From: Aristolochia californica
Lineage: Eukaryota > Streptophyta > Magnoliopsida > Piperales > Aristolochiaceae
Direction of reading: 5' to 3'
Length of the DNA stretch: 64,000 nt
Assembly (NCBI GenBank): GCA_029961685.1
Contig: JARWKL010000002.1
Span: 33,882,908 to 33,946,907 of the forward strand
Shown here: positions 1 through 8,432 of the stretch, one piece after another
Numbering within the stretch: the first letter of the stretch is position 1
How the letters are laid out: every line of letters begins with the position of its first letter
Position numbers and translations under genes: made by a program
The notes under the pieces: model-generated
Seen by the model: the letters and a program-made list of their open reading frames with translations, nothing else
Databases searched by the model: none
What the model was told of the DNA's origin: nothing

Positions 1-374
1 GTCTCAAGAGCTCCACGAATGGCACATGCAGTAAGAACAGTAATTACATTTGTTGCTGCCCCTTTTCGGCCAGAATTAACTACATCCTACAGAGGATTAT
101 CTATTGTGCCCACAAAAACAGATAATTGTGCTTCATAAGTCACTACTGCTTCTACTCACAGTGTTGTCAACACTGGTTTCTACAGTGCCACAGTCGCAAC
201 ACAAAAAAATTAGTTGAAGAACCCTTGAGTGTAAGCACAAGCTGTCCATCTTGATAAGTGAAAACGTTCCTCAGCACCATCAGTTGTGTCCTTAGGTGTA
301 TCAGCATCTTGACCTTTTATAACACCACTCTCCATAGGTTCCAACACTATTTTTGATCCAGATGAAGGAAAACC
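1..374 (-). other. Element B interior beyond the transporter piece
   Basis: The sequence is partly open on the minus strand (75 codons ending at 210) with a charged stretch KGQDADTPKDTTDGAEERF of unknown origin. Bases about 163-199 match element A at about 7094-7130 over roughly 38 bp, including the 17-bp identity TTGCGACTGTGGCACTG. This points to shared family sequence between the captured genes. Confidence 0.4.
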
Positions 375-720
375 ACTGCAAAGGCTTAATCGAAAAGCCA
401 CCCCATTGGTATACACATGAAGAATATTCCAAGCCAAGCTGTTTTCTGAGTTTTAGGTGCATTGTTATCAATAAATGGAGCCACAAGACTCATAAATGAA
501 GCTTCTCAAAAGCCAACCAACATGCGGCATATGACAATGGACCAAAAGTCAAATGAACAACCACAACTAGCTACAACTAAAGACCAGACTGATAATTCAA
601 CCCCAATAAGCCTAAATGGATTGTGGGTCTTTGCCAATGATGCAAATATAGGTGAAGCCACCGGGAGTCCAACCATAAATGGATGACAGAATACCATCAA
701 TAGTAATAAAAATCATCCCC
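375..720 (-). pseudogene. Spinster-like MFS transporter fragment captured by element B
   Basis: The minus strand encodes FMVGLPVASPIFASLAK, NPFRLIGVELSVWSL and DFWSIVICRMLVGF. After one in-frame TGA it continues EASFMSLVAPFID and KTQKTAWLGIFFMCIP. These are the conserved second to fourth transmembrane segments of plant Spinster (SPNS) proteins, major facilitator family members thought to move sphingolipids or related solutes across organelle or plasma membranes. Only about 110 of roughly 500 residues are present. The reading frame shifts just before FMVGL and there is a stop after LVGF, so no transporter can be made. No intron is visible across the piece, which fits a cDNA origin, although it may simply be one exon. 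It lies in the same orientation as the retroelement. Confidence 0.82.
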
Positions 721-1073
721 CACATCATAGTTTCCACCTTTTCCAAAAAACCCAAACTGCTAAGTAGAGAATTGTTGTACTTCCCCTTTTTGCTAGGCAT
801 TTCATCATACAACTGCTTGTCATCTTCCATTTTTCTTATCTCCTCCAGATTATCTCCAATCCATCTATCTATTGAAGCCCCTTTCTGCACTGTAATAACA
901 ACCATAGAAAAATAATTTGTCCTACTATTCAACCCAGCCACAGAAAAATAATTCATCCCCCATAGAATTCTCTCGACCATTACCAGAATACCCAAAAAAA
1001 TTTCTTCTCCAAATTTTCCCACTTTGGCTACCTTCTCATATTCAAAACTCCCACTTGATTGAAAATTTTCCAC
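720..1073 (-). CDS. Unidentified captured coding segment in element B
   Basis: An open frame of about 118 codons precedes the Spinster-like piece and continues in frame to about 612. Visible stretches include KGASIDRWIGDNLEEIRKM and KKGKYNNSLLSSLGFLEKV, mixed acidic and basic with one hydrophobic stretch near its end. The composition looks like a genuine protein, not a chance ORF. I do not recognise the family. It could be a separate captured gene or a diverged part of the transporter transcript. It abuts the Spinster sequence through the residues DGILSS, which occur at the equivalent place in Spinster proteins, so the join may be a real N-terminal junction. Confidence 0.4.
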
Positions 1074-1374
1074 AAACAGGGCCCGAGCAGGTCGATTCCG
1101 ACGAGGATTTGGACAATTTTGGATTTGAGGTTATAGACTTTGATTTCAGATTTCCAGGCTCCCTGCTGCTGGACTTTGGCTCTTGATTTCCCTGCATGGA
1201 AATTGTTAATTTTTCTTGGCCGTGGCTTTTCCTCCCATCTGAGACAGCATCTGCTCGGGACTTTTGCTCCACGACCTTTCTCTCTACTGCGGCTCCTTCA
1301 CGCATTGCTGCCATTCCCCTTTCAATTTTGTGGAGTTTCTGGTTAATAATTGGGATTAGATCCAATTGTTGCAT
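1042..1374 (-). CDS. Leader ORF of element B, gag-N-terminus-like
   Basis: A 110-codon ORF begins about 110 bp inside the primer site. Its start (MQQLDLIPIINQKLHKIERG) is a short amphipathic, charged helix of the kind found at the N-terminus of Ty3/gypsy gag proteins. The rest is rich in Ser, Lys and Glu, with no capsid or zinc-knuckle motif. Element A has a similarly placed charged ORF. I cannot assign a function; a remnant of gag is an inference from position and composition. Confidence 0.4.
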   Translation of the reverse strand: MQQLDLIPIINQKLHKIERGMAAMREGAAVERKVVEQKSRADAVSDGRKSHGQEKLTISMQGNQEPKSSSREPGNLKSKSITSNPKLSKSSSESTCSGPVCGKFSIKWEF

Positions 1375-1484
1375 GATCTAATCAAACCTTCTCTCGTTTT
1401 CTGCCTATGGCTCTTCGTGTGCAATCAGCCCTCAGATCAGCAACTCTCTTAACTCCCCATTGCTGTAATTCCCCATGTTACGCA

Positions 1485-1496
1485 GCTCTGATACCA
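1485..1496 (-). promoter_or_regulatory. Primer binding site of element B (tRNA-iMet)
   Basis: The minus strand reads TGGTATCAGAGC, the standard plant initiator-Met tRNA primer site, two bases (AC) from the LTR end. Element A has the same two-base spacer. Confidence 0.9.
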
Positions 1497-1498
1497 GT

Positions 1499-1846
1499 TG
1501 TTATGGTCCCGGATCTAACACAAGGATTCGTAGGGAAGAAGAGATAAAGAAGAAAATCAATGCCGAAGGGAAGCTTGAAAACCTTAGGTTCTTTGAGGAG
1601 AACACAAACCCCTGAGCTCATTGAGGAGAACTCAAAACCCTTTTTACTCTAAATCAATACTTGCTTTTTCTCATTACTCTTACCCCTTAAATAGGGTTCA
1701 CCCTTACAAGGTTCAAGATAAAATATTATAAAAATACCCTTGAGGCCTATTAATTCTTTAACTAAAATAAAATAAATTAAATTAAATTAAAGAAAAATAA
1801 TTAATTAGACTCTAAATAACTTAATAGTATTATTGCGTGCATAACA
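1499..1846 (-). repeat. 5' LTR of element B
   Basis: This 348-bp LTR has TG...CA ends on both strands. On the minus strand it contains CCTATTTAAGGGGTAAGAG, the same TATA-like block as the element A LTRs, and ends next to the primer site. The start, TATA-like block and 3' end align with the A LTRs, while the middle has several insertions and deletions. Confidence 0.85.
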
Positions 1847-1944
1847 GACTACCGTAATGGTGGATGTCTATCTTGTGGTCGGTGACGTTGAACAGATTAA
1901 GCACCCCGATCAATAACCAGATCCAGAGGCAGTTCATGGGCGAG
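1847..1944 (-). mobile_element. Element C interior, left piece between B and A
   Basis: These 98 bp align with 53019-53110 (shared blocks include GTAATGGTGGA and the GATCCAG-AG-GTTCAT region). That second copy continues without interruption into sequence equivalent to 8768-9043. So this piece and 8768-9043 are one old element split by A, with B inserted at its left edge. Confidence 0.75.
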
Positions 1945-2098
1945 TGTTATGCAAACAAAAAAATTATTATTTTTATTATTTTTCTTTAATTTAATTTATT
2001 TATTTCAATTTTAGCCACATGGGTATTTTTGGAATATTTCATTTGTAGGGGTATTTTTGTAATATTTTATATTAAACCCTATTAGGGAGCCTATTTAA
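1945..2098 (+). repeat. 5' LTR of element A, left part
   Basis: It begins TGTTATGCAAACAA and follows the 3' LTR (8433-8587) base for base, with roughly one difference in ten. The hAT-like insertion interrupts it at CTATTTAA. The divergence from the 3' LTR indicates an old insertion. Confidence 0.88.
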
Positions 2099-2239
2099 GG
2101 GTATGTGTGGCTTGGAACCAAGCCGGCTCGAGTTTGGCTCGGTGTCGGCTCGGTTCGATTCGTTATCTATTGATCTTGAGCCGAGCTTGAGCTCTGAAAT
2201 CGGCTCATTTACCTTAACAAGCTGAGCTTGACCTAAGCC

Positions 2240-2624
2240 AGGTTGGATTCGTCGGATCGCGAGCCGGCTCGAGATGAGTTGGGAGCGGGGGAGCGTGAGC
2301 GAGAGCGAGGGGGGAAAAATTTTCCTCCCCTCGTCACCGCCGAGCCCCTCCAGTTGGTTGTTGTCACCGCCGTCGACAGCTGCTCATCGGCCGCCTCTGT
2401 GGCCTTCCGTTTGATTTCTTCCTCTCCTCGCTGTTGCCTCTATTTCTGTCGTCGCCGCTTCCATCACAATTGTCGCAGCCGTCATCCCCAATGACAGGTC
2501 CTCCCTGGCATCGTAACCTCCTTCCCTCCACGTCGTCTCGGCAGAAAACCTTAACCAGTAAGTTCAGGGGAGAAATTAGGGGAGAAATAATCTCCCCTTC
2601 CCCTACGCGAAGATGATTTTGCAC
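2240..2624. other. GC-rich block inside the hAT-like element
   Basis: This stretch is much more GC-rich than its AT-rich surroundings. It has short ORFs on both strands (83 codons plus at 2243, 86 codons minus ending at 2364) rich in Ser, Arg and Pro. It may be a captured 5' leader or first exon of a plant gene, as in Pack-type elements, but no protein family is recognisable. Confidence 0.4.
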
Positions 2625-2682
2625 GTGTGAAATATCATAAAGTAAAAAAAAAAAAATTTCCCTAAACTCTCCTTCCTCATAG

Positions 2683-3893
2683 CTCTTGAAAACAAATAAA
2701 AAATACAGTTTATAGAAATAAGTTTCAATGAACTATTAGTGTCTCATGTTTTTTTTAAAATATTTTTCTAATTGAAAATTCTTATTAAAAATCATCTAAT
2801 TTTCTAAGTAAGATTTTCCTACCAAGATGGGGTAGAAAACTGTATAGAAAATTTTTGAATAAGTATTTAACAGTTGATGCTGTAATACCTTTAGCATTAG
2901 GCAATTTTCATTGCAATTTTATGTTTGACATTTTCTTTGATTAAAAATTTATCGATAAGTATAATAATATATTAGATTGCTTATTAATTTTTATTTATTT
3001 CCCTAGAAGATGCAATAAAAGGTCCATTTAACTTTCCTAAGAAAAGTTTAAAATATTTCTTGTAATTTTCTAATAAGTCACTAATAGTAATAGGATTTTA
3101 TTTAAAGGTTTGTTTTGGGAATATGTATCATAGGGAAAATATTTCTAGTTTTTCCTAGAATATAAATTTTCATCTAGGGGCACTACGGAGGCCATAGTAA
3201 ATTTATGGCCAGATTCAAAAATTACAAAACAAGCTAGACAACAAATGGAGTAAAAAAGATTAATACTGGTGCATTTTAATCCATTATTGAAATTCAATCC
3301 TGAACCTCCCCTATCATTATTTTTTTAAATGTATACATAATTTTATATATAATTTATTCAAAGCCACCCCTACGTGCGAGATCATAAACAAGGAAAAAAA
3401 CTCTTTGTCCCTTCCTCATGACTCTTGAAGAAATTGAAAAGATATTTTAGTAGAAATACGTTTCTAGAGACTATTAGTGGTTTTTTCAATAAATGTCGAA
3501 AATGACATTTTTAATAGAAATATAGGAACCATTAGTGCCTCAGGTTTTTTGAAAATATTTTTCTAATTATAAATTCTTGTTAAAAAATCATATAATTTTC
3601 AAAGTAAGATTTTCTTGCCAAGATGGGCCAAAAAACCGAATAGAAAATTTTTGAATACGTATTTGACAGTTGATGATATAATCCTCTTAGCATGAGAAAA
3701 TTTTCATAGCAATTTTGTGTTTGACATTTTATTTGATAAAAAATTATCGATAAGTATAATAATATATTAGGTTAATTATTAATTTTTATTTATTTCCTTA
3801 GAAAAGGTAATAAGAGGTCCATTTAACTTTCCTAAGAAAAATTTAAAATATTTCTTGTAATTTTCTAGTAAGTTTCTAATAGTAATAGGATTT
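2683..3893 (+). repeat. Two diverged direct copies of ~430 bp in the hAT-like element
   Basis: 2683-3105 and about 3415-3893 are the same AT-rich sequence in tandem orientation. Shared blocks include GATAAGTATAATAATATATTA, AACTTTCCTAAGAAAA and TAATAGTAATAGGATTT. The copies differ at many sites, so the duplication is old. Confidence 0.75.
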
Positions 3894-3954
3894 ATAGTTT
3901 TTATTTGGGTGATTGTAAATTGATAGTGATATTTCATTTAATTTTTTTGTGTTT

Positions 3955-4310
3955 GATTATTGTTTGGAGTTTATTCATAATGTTATGCATTGTATGGAGT
4001 GTTTAGACTATTTTATAGAGTGTATGGAGTGTATAAACAATATCATGGAGTGTTTATGGAATGTATAGACAATTTTATGGAGTGTTTATGGAGTGTTAAT
4101 GTAGGTATTATATATATAGATTATGCCCAATTTTAAGTAGAGGTCATGCCGAATTTTATATAAGTATTATATACATAAATTACGCTCAATTTTAAGTAGA
4201 GGTCATACCCAATCTTATACATGTATTATATATATATATAAGTTATGCCCAATTTTATGTAGAGGTTATACCCAATTTTATGTAAAATATATGCATAATT
4301 TTATATACAA
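3955..4310 (+). repeat. Short-period degenerate tandem repeats
   Basis: About 3960-4105 repeats variants of TATGGAGTGTTTA-GGA. About 4105-4290 repeats a ~60-bp unit built on ATTATGCCCAATTTTA-GTAGAGGT, four times. It is AT-rich and has no coding potential. Confidence 0.65.
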
Positions 4311-4511
4311 TTTATTTTATATATATTTTTTGAAAAGTTTTAAATGTATGTTGAAGCTCGAACTCGATTAAAATTTTTGGGCTCGATCTCAATAAAAATT
4401 TTAGGATCGACACGAGGTTCGAGTTGAGCTTTGAAGCTTGTCTTGAAATATTTAAATCAAACTCGACTCGAACATAGGAAGGTTCAGGCTCGACTCGGCT
4501 CGATGCCACCC

Positions 4512-4707
4512 CTATTTAAGGGGTATGAGCAATGAGAAAGGGAAGCATTGATTTAGGTTAATTTTAGGTTAAACAGGCTTGGAGCTCTCCTTACGAGTTC
4601 TAATATTTTCAAGCTTCTCTTTGGCTTGATCTTCGTTTTCTCTTCTTCCTCCCTATGAATCCCTATGAATCCCTACAAATTCTTGTGTCAGATTTGGGAC
4701 CGTAACA
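4512..4707 (+). repeat. 5' LTR of element A, right part
   Basis: It resumes at the duplicated CTATTTAA and ends GGGACCGTAACA. It matches 8580-8762 of the 3' LTR, including the GGCTTGG-GCTCTCCTTACG region. Confidence 0.88.
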
Positions 4708-4709
4708 AC

Positions 4710-4721
4710 TGGTATCAGAGC
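4710..4721 (+). promoter_or_regulatory. Primer binding site of element A (tRNA-iMet)
   Basis: TGGTATCAGAGC lies two bases after the LTR end, the same spacing as in element B. Confidence 0.92.
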
Positions 4722-4730
4722 GGGAACACA

Positions 4731-4987
4731 ATGAGCCATTCTATATCCCCAAAAGAATGGACAACGATGCACAGAGAAATATCTCTAGAAGAATGGATGG
4801 CGATGCACAGAGAAATGAGAGAAATGCGGTGGATTGGCATGGAAGAGAAAAAATACGGGAATGGCGTGCAGATTGCGTAAAAACATTTCTTGTAAGGAAG
4901 CAAATGGCCACCAAAAATGTCATACGACCTCAAATCTCCGATCATGACATATGCTCAGAAGACGCAGATGCTGTTTTAGACGAGTAG
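4731..4987 (+). pseudogene. Leader ORF of element A (charged, gag-N-terminus-like)
   Basis: The first ATG after the primer site (4731) opens a frame to 4880 with a near-repeat: KEWTTMHREISLEEW then AMHREMREMRW. A second frame (4757-4987) continues the charged character, suggesting one old ORF broken by a frameshift. Charged helical sequence at this position resembles the start of Ty3/gypsy gag. There is no capsid domain or zinc knuckle. The gag assignment is an inference from position. Confidence 0.4.
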
Positions 4988-5852
4988 AAAGGCCAAGGGC
5001 CAGGAAATTCCAATATTTTTGAACACAAAATACACACCAAACTATAGGCAGTCGATCGAGACACTGTCTCGGATGGGTAGGAGACACCAACAATCAGCGA
5101 GCGCTCTGTCTCTCCAGAATGGCATCAAATCCTTTCCCTATGGACGTTGTGCGTCTCTCCGAACCGAAGATGCAGAGAAATCCAAAGCCGAACACTAGGA
5201 AGGTAATACAAATCCGAACAGGGGCAATTCCGAAATTGCCGGCACTAGACAATTTGGGGGCGACCTCAATTTTGAAAGTGGGGATAAGGGAAATCTCCTA
5301 GCAGGAATGTCCTAGCAAAAATCCCGAGCAGGGCAATGGGACACAGAAATTTCGAACTCAAACTAATTCTGATCACGGCTAGCAAATCTTCCGGTGACGG
5401 TTCCAATCAGGACACAGGGGGTGAAGACCCAAAGGGCTGCCCTTGACCACCGGACACGGAGGAGGCTCTGTCGGTGCCGTCGGAAACAAGTTCGGTGGGA
5501 TTGGACTTCTGGCCCCCACCTCTCCATCACAATCTCTCTCTCGGCAGTCCAACGGGGAACCATTTTCATCGTAATTGGGGGTAAGCTGCGGAAACTCCTT
5601 CGATTTTTAGATCAAAACATGTCTTTCAGGGCGTCGATGTGGCTCAAAGGGGTTGAACAATAGCAACGCTGCTAGAAAATTAGAAATGAAGGTTCTCTGT
5701 GTCGTGAAGCAAAGAATCAATGGCCAATTGATGGAAGTTCGGATTGGGGGTATGCAGTTCGAGATTAAATTTTTTGGAGGATGCCGGAATCCATTGAAAA
5801 ACTTTTTTGGGGACCTCTGATTTTTTTTTGGGTGGCTTGGTTGTTCTGTTGC
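4988..5852 (+). other. Element A interior with no assignable gene
   Basis: This stretch is moderately GC-rich with short ORFs on both strands (for example 89 codons at 5394 plus and 107 codons ending at 5607 minus). No domain is recognised. Its composition differs from the AT-rich surroundings and is closer to transcribed sequence, so it may contain untranslated or decayed captured sequence. Confidence 0.4.
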
Positions 5853-6321
5853 TGCACACAGCACTAGTGCGTATGTTCGTTGTCCACTTGACATTGTGCG
5901 ACTATTTAATTTTTCTCTTAACGAGTTCACCAGTAGGGTGAATATCTTGTATATAATTGTGCTTAATGGGATGCTCCTGCATGATAATTACGTCAATTTT
6001 GAGAAGGCGGCAGCAGCTGCTCTAACTGTTAAAGGGCTTACTTTTTGGGGTCCCATGTCTGTAGTAATGCGAGACAGCAATGGGACATTCCCATGTTTTG
6101 GATGGGTTAATTTTGACAATGCAACTGCAGCTGCTCTTGCCGTTGAGGGCCTTCATGGAAAACACTTTGATGACAAGGAGTGGGATTTTGGGAAGGCTCT
6201 GCAGAACTCAGCAAGAGAGATGGGATTGAAGGGAAGGTTTGAGCCGAATAATTTGGAGATTATTGACAGGTACCCTAACATGTACTTGAAGAACATGGAT
6301 GACAGCATAGATGCTGAGTAG
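5853..6321 (+). pseudogene. Poly(A)-binding protein (PABP) fragment captured by element A
   Basis: The frame ending at 6321 encodes VVMRDSNGTFPCFGWVNF, an RRM RNP1-type core, then LHGKHFDDKEWDFGKALQN, REMGLKGRFE and MYLKNMDDSIDAE. In order, these match the third RRM of plant cytoplasmic PABP, the linker after it, and the first strand of RRM4. Upstream, the NYVNFEKAAAAALTVKGL stretch looks like a shortened RRM1 joined directly to RRM3, implying an internal deletion. PABP binds mRNA poly(A) tails and initiation factors. This 141-codon piece lacks RRM2, most of RRM4 and the C-terminal MLLE domain. It reads in the element's orientation with no intron visible. It ends in TAG at the point where RRM4 should continue. 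Confidence 0.85.
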
Positions 6322-6593
6322 CTGAAAGAATTTGCAAGTTTCCAGTTTATTGTCTTAACATCTCCTCGAGGAGCATTCATTGTAGCACTGGCTGTTTCAT
6401 TGCTTCTGTAGTTAAGATCCTCTCTTCTTACAACAGAAAATGATCCTACATGTCTCCAGAAGTTAATGAATTTCCCTGAGAATTTCGACTTGAAGAAAGT
6501 TATAGACAAGGCATAGTAATTCCAAGCTCTAACACTGGAAGCTAATACCTGTTCATCTCTTTCCTTCAGTATTTCTTGTGCAGTGAAGCCCAC
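6153..6593 (-). CDS. Antisense ORF, possible third captured gene in element A
   Basis: A 146-codon minus-strand frame overlaps the end of the PABP piece. Residues before the overlap look protein-like: AQEILKERDEQVLASSVRAW, NYYALSITFFKSKFSGKF and WRHVGSFSVVRREDLNYR. The part over 6153-6321 is only the shadow of the PABP strand. I do not recognise the family. If real, the segment (about 6325-6593, perhaps extending to 6660) was captured in the opposite orientation to the other two, which would need a separate event or an inversion. Confidence 0.4.
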   Translation of the reverse strand: MGFTAQEILKERDEQVLASSVRAWNYYALSITFFKSKFSGKFINFWRHVGSFSVVRREDLNYRSNETASATMNAPRGDVKTINWKLANSFSYSASMLSSMFFKYMLGYLSIISKLFGSNLPFNPISLAEFCRAFPKSHSLSSKCFP

Positions 6594-6966
6594 ATTTGCC
6601 AGGGGTTGCAGTCTTTCTTCTGGTTCAGCTTCCCCTAGAACTCTTCTTAACTCTTTACCGGATAGTTACTGGAATGAGATATGGAGAGTACTCAACCACA
6701 CCGAAAATCCCTCTAATGGCAGCCACAATGACCACTTTCTCTATGGAGAAAAAAAAGGGTTCTTTAGGTAAAGATAGACCAAGTCTGTGAGAGCAGAATC
6801 AGCACCTTCTTCAATTAAGAGTCAGAAAGGAAACAAGATTTATCGATTCTCTGTTAGGAGAAGGCTGTTAGCAAATTTGACTAGGGAACTTGGTGAGTCA
6901 GAGGCAGAGGATTAGAAATCGACTTCCAATGCAGTTTCCACCAGTAAAAATCCTCTCTCAGTTGAT
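6594..6966 (+). other. Element A interior between captured segments
   Basis: Short ORFs only. The minus strand just beyond 6593 stays protein-like for a few residues (GEAEPEERLQPLANV), continuing the antisense segment. The rest is unassigned. Confidence 0.35.
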
Positions 6967-8330
6967 TTGGAAAAAGGATTTCGGGGTGGTCCAAGTGTAC
7001 AAACTGGTGATCAATGGAAGAGTTACAACGAGGATCCAGGGATTGCCGAGGAGATGACAACGATCTTCTCTGAGTTACTGGGTGCTCCTGATTTTGCGAC
7101 TGTGGCACTGCAGAATCCAGTGTTGCCAATAGTGCCGCTGCTGCACCCAAAACTGATTATTCAGAATCAATTGGACCAACTTTATGATATTGGATCCACC
7201 TTCAGAGCCAAATTTATCCCACAGTCAGTCTCACAGGTTTTGGGAGAGGCTGTTCAGGGAGACGAGTTCATATTGCAAATTAGATGTTGGATTTGTGTGC
7301 TCACGTTCCAGAATACTATGGATCTGCTCAATCATCTCCATCTAGAGCATACAGTTGATAGGAATGGAGAATTTCCTTGGGAGGTTGATACGTATCTAAA
7401 ACCATTCATGTCTGAGGATGCATTTTTGCATAGTTTTGGCGGGGACGAAGATGGCCAAGATGAATGTACCCCATCAGTTCACAGAGTGGAGCTCCTGAGA
7501 GAGGTGGACAATGTCAAAGACTTTGTTGGGATTTGCTTGGAGGATGAGAATGTTCTTGATGTTGTTTTATATGAACTTGATTGTGTTCATGGGACCTTCA
7601 AGAAGGTACATGTCTATGTTCATGAATTTCCAATTGCTGGTAACAAGGGCCAAAATGTTATTTCAGGAAGTGGCATGTCGGGGGTTAGCTTGAAAGATTT
7701 CCTACATGGGAATAGAAGGATAAAAGTTTGAAGGTTTTTTCTGCAAATGTGGCTGCCAGAGAATTCAAGATAGTACACGAGAATTATTTTGGTGTATACA
7801 GTTCTTTTGGAATTCATAGAGAGATGATCAGTGACAAGGTGAGGACAGATTCTTATAGGGCAGCTATTCTGAATAATCCTTCTCTCATGAGCCATGCCAC
7901 AGTTCTGGATGTTGTTTGTGCTACTAGAATTCTGAGTTTATTTGCACCTCAAGCTGGGGCCATTCTCTGTGATTTTGCAACTAGGTTTGTTGCTGGAATT
8001 GGAGAGGTGGAACTAGCGTCCAAACCTTTGATCTGGAGACATGGGAGTCTAGTAATGTCGACTTCACCTCTAGCTTTGAGTTGGAGCCGAAGATTGATGG
8101 TTCAGGGGAGTGTTGCGGAATTTTGTTATGGTTTGAGACTGCCTTCACAAGCAGATTCTATAATGAAATGCCAGTTGTCCTATCCACTTCCCCATACAAA
8201 TCAACACCACATTGGTCCCAGACAATATTGACTTTCAGGGTGCCGATTGACATCTCTTCTGCAAGGCTCATTGTCGATAAAGTTGGGACAGAATCTAGAG
8301 GGAATCCTCTAGTTTTGGGCGTCCAGAGGG
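6967..8330 (+). pseudogene. PRMT3: Protein arginine methyltransferase 3 (PRMT3-type) fragment captured by element A
   Basis: Three overlapping frames (6967-7731, 7728-8231, 8081-8404) cover a broken methyltransferase. At about 7290-7350 there is a C2H2-like unit (CWICVLTF...LNHLHLEHT), then EFPWEVDTYLKPFMSEDAF, as in the zinc-finger region special to PRMT3. Then come ENYFGVYSSFGIHREMISDK, VRTDSYRAAILNNPSL, and DVVCATRILSLFAPQAGA, a damaged SAM-binding motif I (usually DVGCGTG). The catalytic double-E region is missing: the text jumps to ILCDFATRFVAGIG, then LLWFETAFTSRF and VVLSTSPYKSTPHWSQTIL. PRMT3 methylates arginines, notably in ribosomal protein S2. Missing catalytic residues and frameshifts exclude activity. 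No introns are visible, consistent with cDNA capture. The first ~95 residues (6967-7250) are not recognised. Confidence 0.88.
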
Positions 8331-8432
8331 CGACCATTGCTATCGCGGATGTTACTTGGACACAGGTGGAGACGTCGGCATACAGACCTTACTTTCGAGC
8401 TTGAGGACAAACTCGTTCTTCCAGGGGTGTAA
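8331..8432 (+). pseudogene. Ty3/gypsy-like pol C-terminus and purine tract of element A
   Basis: Just before the 3' LTR, ATIAIADVTWTQVETSAY followed by a shifted frame reading ELEDKLVLPGV resembles the usual end of Ty3/gypsy polyproteins: a TW-E motif, then F-LEDK shortly before the stop. The purine-rich CCAGGGGTGTAA adjoins the LTR. It is the clearest remaining sign of the ancestral element and places the family near Ty3/gypsy rather than Ty1/copia. Confidence 0.55.

Larger units (their letters stand above)
1..1846 (-). mobile_element. Element B: gene-carrying non-autonomous LTR retrotransposon (5' end)
   Basis: Read on the minus strand, this is a 5' LTR (1499-1846), a 2-nt AC spacer, a primer binding site, a short leader ORF and then pieces of host protein genes, running off the window at base 1. 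The LTR start (TGTTATGCACGCAATA) and end (GTGTTAGATCCGGGACCATA then ACA) match element A at 1945-8762, so the two belong to one family. No capsid, protease, integrase or reverse transcriptase domain is visible in the 1.5 kb of interior, so it probably depends on another element. It interrupts element C: the C-family sequence that follows at 1847 is contiguous in the second C copy near 53019. The 3' LTR and target duplication lie outside the window. Confidence 0.8.
2099..4511. mobile_element. hAT-like non-autonomous DNA transposon in the element A LTR
   Basis: A 2413-bp insertion is flanked by the 8-bp duplication CTATTTAA (2091-2098, 4512-4519); the uninterrupted 3' LTR has a single copy. An 8-bp duplication and GGGTGGCA-type ends (right end read inward GGGTGGCATCGAGCC) are typical of hAT elements. 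The left terminus is more decayed. Both subtermini are rich in GGCTCGAG/GAGCCGAG motifs pointing inward. There is no transposase. The inside holds a GC-rich block (2240-2620), two diverged ~430-bp direct copies and a short-period repeat zone. A related right end lies at 25244-25440. Confidence 0.72.

Noticed and set aside
4312..4509. ORF similar to one at 25217-25435 on the minus strand
   Set aside because: The similarity follows the DNA of hAT-like subterminal repeats; the peptide pattern differs by frame and there is no gene context.
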